Source: Diplonema papillatum (Eukaryota > Euglenozoa > Diplonemea > Diplonemida > Diplonemidae). From it: a DNA stretch of 64,000 bases. Made by a program: the position numbers and the translations under genes. Shown here one piece after another: positions 61,396 through 64,000 of the stretch. Below the pieces are notes generated by a model, which saw only the letters and a program-made list of their open reading frames with translations, was not told the origin of the DNA and did no database searches. How positions within the stretch are numbered: the stretch's first letter is position 1; every line of letters starts with the position of its first letter. The DNA lies in contig JAPJBO010000530.1 in assembly GCA_030068145.1 (NCBI GenBank), positions 62,001-126,000 of the forward strand. The letters run 5' to 3'.

Positions 61396-64000
61396 ATGGG
61401 TGCAGCACCTTCGGCTCCGCCGAGGGTCGCTGCTGGGACGCGCAGCAGAGGAGCGAAGAAGCTGCGGCAGGCGCGCCTGGAACGGTTGGAGAGCTGCTGG
61501 CGGGCGCTGAAGAGCCCCGCGTACATAAGCGACAACTTCCACCAGCTGCAGCATCGGACGCTGTACCACTTGCGAAGCGAAGAGCGCAAACACCGGTGCG
61601 CGCCGCTGCCGGGGCCGGAAGTCGAAGCTAAGGAGTTCCAGAGGCTGTTCGTCGCTGCGGGGAAGCTGCAGGAGGCACGCACGGCGCGCGACTCCCGGCA
61701 GCTGGAGAAGGACTACTGGGTCTTCGACCCCCACAGCGACGTGAGCAGGCTAAAGACCTCCGCGAAGAAGCTATTCGGGCAACCGCAGGACCGGCAGATC
61801 TCGCAGTTCAAGCTCCCGCTCAAGTCGGCCGCCCTGCGGATGCCGTCGCGCGACGGGCTCGGCGACGCCGGCGAGGACGGCCGCCTGCTGCGCTTTTTCG
61901 GCGAGTCTCGATTCTTCCTCCCCTCCAAAGACCACTACGACGGCACCCCCGAGTCATGGGAGTACTACCTCAAGCGCGAGGCGCGGTTCTTCGAGTCGCT
62001 CCTCCCCGTCCTCCAGAAGGCGGGCTATCGGGTCATCACCAAGCGCGACGTGTCGTACGCGAAAATCCACTCGTTCGCGAAGCACAGGTACCCCCTACAC
62101 TCTCGTTTGGCGGCGCCACCTCCCCCAGCGAGCTCTCGGTTCACTTCGTGTCTGATACGCTGCTGTGAAACGGTCCGTCCCCTCCTGATAGACCGTGTTT
62201 ACCGGTGCAGCGTGATAGACAGCGGCAGGAAATCTGACGCAGTTCCAGGGGGTTAGGGGCGAACCGGCTTAGTGCTGCATGGAATGAGAGGCGGCTGCCT
62301 TGAGTCACTCGTTGGTTCCGGTTCTTCGAAAAAGAATATCGCACTTCCCGAACTAGAACGACACAACATTACTCCTGACGCGAAGTGCAACTTCGCGTGA
62401 GGCGTCCGCCCTGCCTTTGGAGACGACTCCATCCTCTTTTGCGGACATCCGCAACAACACACACGCACACACACAGGTTTAACTTTGGCTGGCAGTGGCT
62501 GAACAAGGGGATGATCGATCGAGTCGGACCGCAGTGTTTCATTGAGAAGTCGACGCTGTCGGATGAGGAGCGGCAGTTTCTCGAAGAAAGCGAGGTATGC
62601 ACCCCCAGGTCCTCTCGCAGCCGTTCAACGATCAAATAGTACAACGACGCCCCCAGGTCTTCCTGGTAGTCGTTAGCGATCAAATAGTAAACCAACACCC
62701 GCAGGTCTTCCACGGCCGTGTGCTGATGTTCGCCCGCGGCGAGGGCACCGTGAGCGCGAAGGGGTTTTTCTACCTCGACAAAATCGAAGCGATCACGCAC
62801 CGAATCACGGACATGCTGTACTACCACATCATCTGGAAGCACGTCCCAACGCGAATTCTCCGGTGGTCAGACCCGGACGTCACGCAGTGGGCACGCGTGT
62901 ACGAAGGCAAGCTGAAAACGACTACGATCCCCGAAGTCAGCGACCGCGTCGACCTCGATGACCAGCTGCAATACTACGCCTTCACATCTTTCGCGAAGCT
63001 CCTCGGCCGCTGTGAGCTGCGAGAGCCCACTTTCAAGTCTGTAGTCGTGCTCTTCCGCCGGAATAGGCCGTCCGAAGAGGCGAACTCAACCATGTGGCGT
63101 GCCACCGGTCCCGAGTTTAATCGGATGAACATCGAGATTGCGCAGTACATCAACGTGCCGAAGACCGACATCCAACTGCTGCTGCCCGAAAAGACGATGC
63201 GGCAGAAGGGCGTCGACTACCTGAGCATCCTGTCGATGTCCGGGGTTCTCGGCTGGACAATTGCCAAGGCTGCGTTCCAAGCTCTTAGCTTCTCTCAGGT
63301 CCTTCTCCTCGGCGTCGCGTCGGGGTACCTCGCGCGTATCATTGCCCGCTGGCGCTTCAGCCAAATCAGGTCTGTGCGCTCTTTCCTTGCGTGACGACGT
63401 GCTGGGTGGGCCAGGGTGGCCCTCGTGACAGTACACTCATCAAACGATCCAACCGACGGAGAACACGGTAGTTGTTGCCTTGTTAAATGATCCACCCCTT
63501 TGTGCACATAACTTCGACGGGACTCCCTCATTACTTTGCTGCCGGTTTGCAACCCTTGGCTAGCGGCAACGCAAGCAAACCCTAAAGAAAAACGCCATAG
63601 GTACACACACACGGTGGACTCCTTGCGAGCACGCAATCACATGACGAACGGCATTGCCACCCTTCGGATGATTCTAACCAGCGCCGCAGCGCAGTCGTTG
63701 AAGCAAGCCATGCTCGTGTACTTGGTGCTTATGAAGGAGCGCAACGCAGGGCGAGACACAGCGTGGTGGGACAGCGCTGAGCTGTCGTATCGAATCGCCG
63801 CCGAACTCGAAACTCTCGGAAGCCAAGCCGACGGGCACTACATGCTCAACGTGGCTCCGGAGCAGTGGCAGGAGAAGGTCACGTCGGAGAACGGCCTCGC
63901 CGCCTATCAGCTTTGGTCGCACAACACATGTGGAACGCACCTTGGCCTCACCCCTCGAACGCCGGCAGAGGCGCTCACTCTCATCAACAGGCAGTGGCGA
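61396..64000 (+). CDS. DUF3754 (TMEM143-like) membrane protein, 3' end outside window
   Basis: Exons 61396-62087, 62477-62594, 62705-63369 and 63601-64000 (open at the edge) join in phase for about 625 residues. The start is the ATG in CAACAATGGGTGC. The N-terminal part is basic and helical. DUF3754 features follow: FFESLLPVLQKAGYRVITKRD near the end of exon 1, then VLMFARGEGTVSAKGFFYLDKIEAI, FKSVVVLFRR, YINVPKTDIQLLLPEKT and a hydrophobic pair (LSMSGVLGWTIAKAAFQALSF, VLLLGVASGYLARIIA) that look like membrane segments. Exon 4 continues with RARNHMTNGIATLRMILTSA, the post-membrane helical region. Family function is unknown; some members are reported in mitochondria or plastids. Intron 62595-62704 carries a second usable acceptor. 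Confidence 0.8.
62609..62704 (+). repeat. 48-bp tandem duplication that copies a splice acceptor
   Basis: CCCCAGGTC-type junctions occur at 62608/62609, 62656/62657 and 62704/62705, exactly 48 bp apart, each followed by similar sequence (GATCAAATAGTA). Both 48-bp units are open in the gene frame and would add 16 residues each. Use of 62657 leaves a 62-bp intron; use of 62609 leaves only 14 bp, which is too short. Confidence 0.8.

Overview
This is a nuclear segment from a moderately GC-rich, intron-bearing single-celled eukaryote, probably an alga or other protist. The coding genes are split by spliceosomal introns with GT-AG borders, the ribosomal protein is a eukaryotic 40S protein, and there is a reticulon, a DEAH-box RNA helicase and a DUF3754 membrane protein. 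No bacterial-type operons, origins or CRISPR arrays are visible. The lineage cannot be fixed from the sequence alone.

Layout. 1-2.58 kb has no recognisable gene. 2.58-7.91 kb holds a seven-exon DEAH-box helicase whose two ends are not resolved. 7.9-11.2 kb is repeat-rich with no supported gene. 11.2-16.3 kb holds a six-exon coiled-coil/PH-domain protein. 17.5-22.9 kb holds a five-exon reticulon whose first intron carries a 3.2-kb terminal-inverted-repeat (TIR) DNA element. 22.9-33 kb is mostly repeats: a TIR element with tRNA-like modules, a decayed reverse-transcribing element between palindrome clusters, and a small minus-strand gene. 33.0-33.7 kb holds an intact cysteine-rich secreted protein gene.

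34.4-60.3 kb holds two tandem copies of the 40S ribosomal protein gene RPS18. The second copy has a 416-bp intron. The first has the same two exons separated by 23.4 kb, nearly all of it bounded by one pair of TIRs with TA repeats outside them. Removing that block leaves an intron of about 170 bp. Inside it are nested TIR elements, an almost complete non-LTR retrotransposon (LINE) and three LINE fragments, a roughly 96-copy 13-bp satellite, a tRNA-Gln gene, long palindromes and degraded coding regions. 61.4-64.0 kb holds a DUF3754 (TMEM143-like) gene that runs off the window end.

The host genes are housekeeping genes with no common pathway. The most interesting content is the repeat architecture: several TIR families sharing a long G-run at their ends, tRNA-like RNA polymerase III modules inside DNA elements, an apparent secreted-protein cargo gene, and insertions concentrated in introns. 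Splice junctions were assigned by hand from reading phase and GT/AG borders; none has been tested against transcripts.
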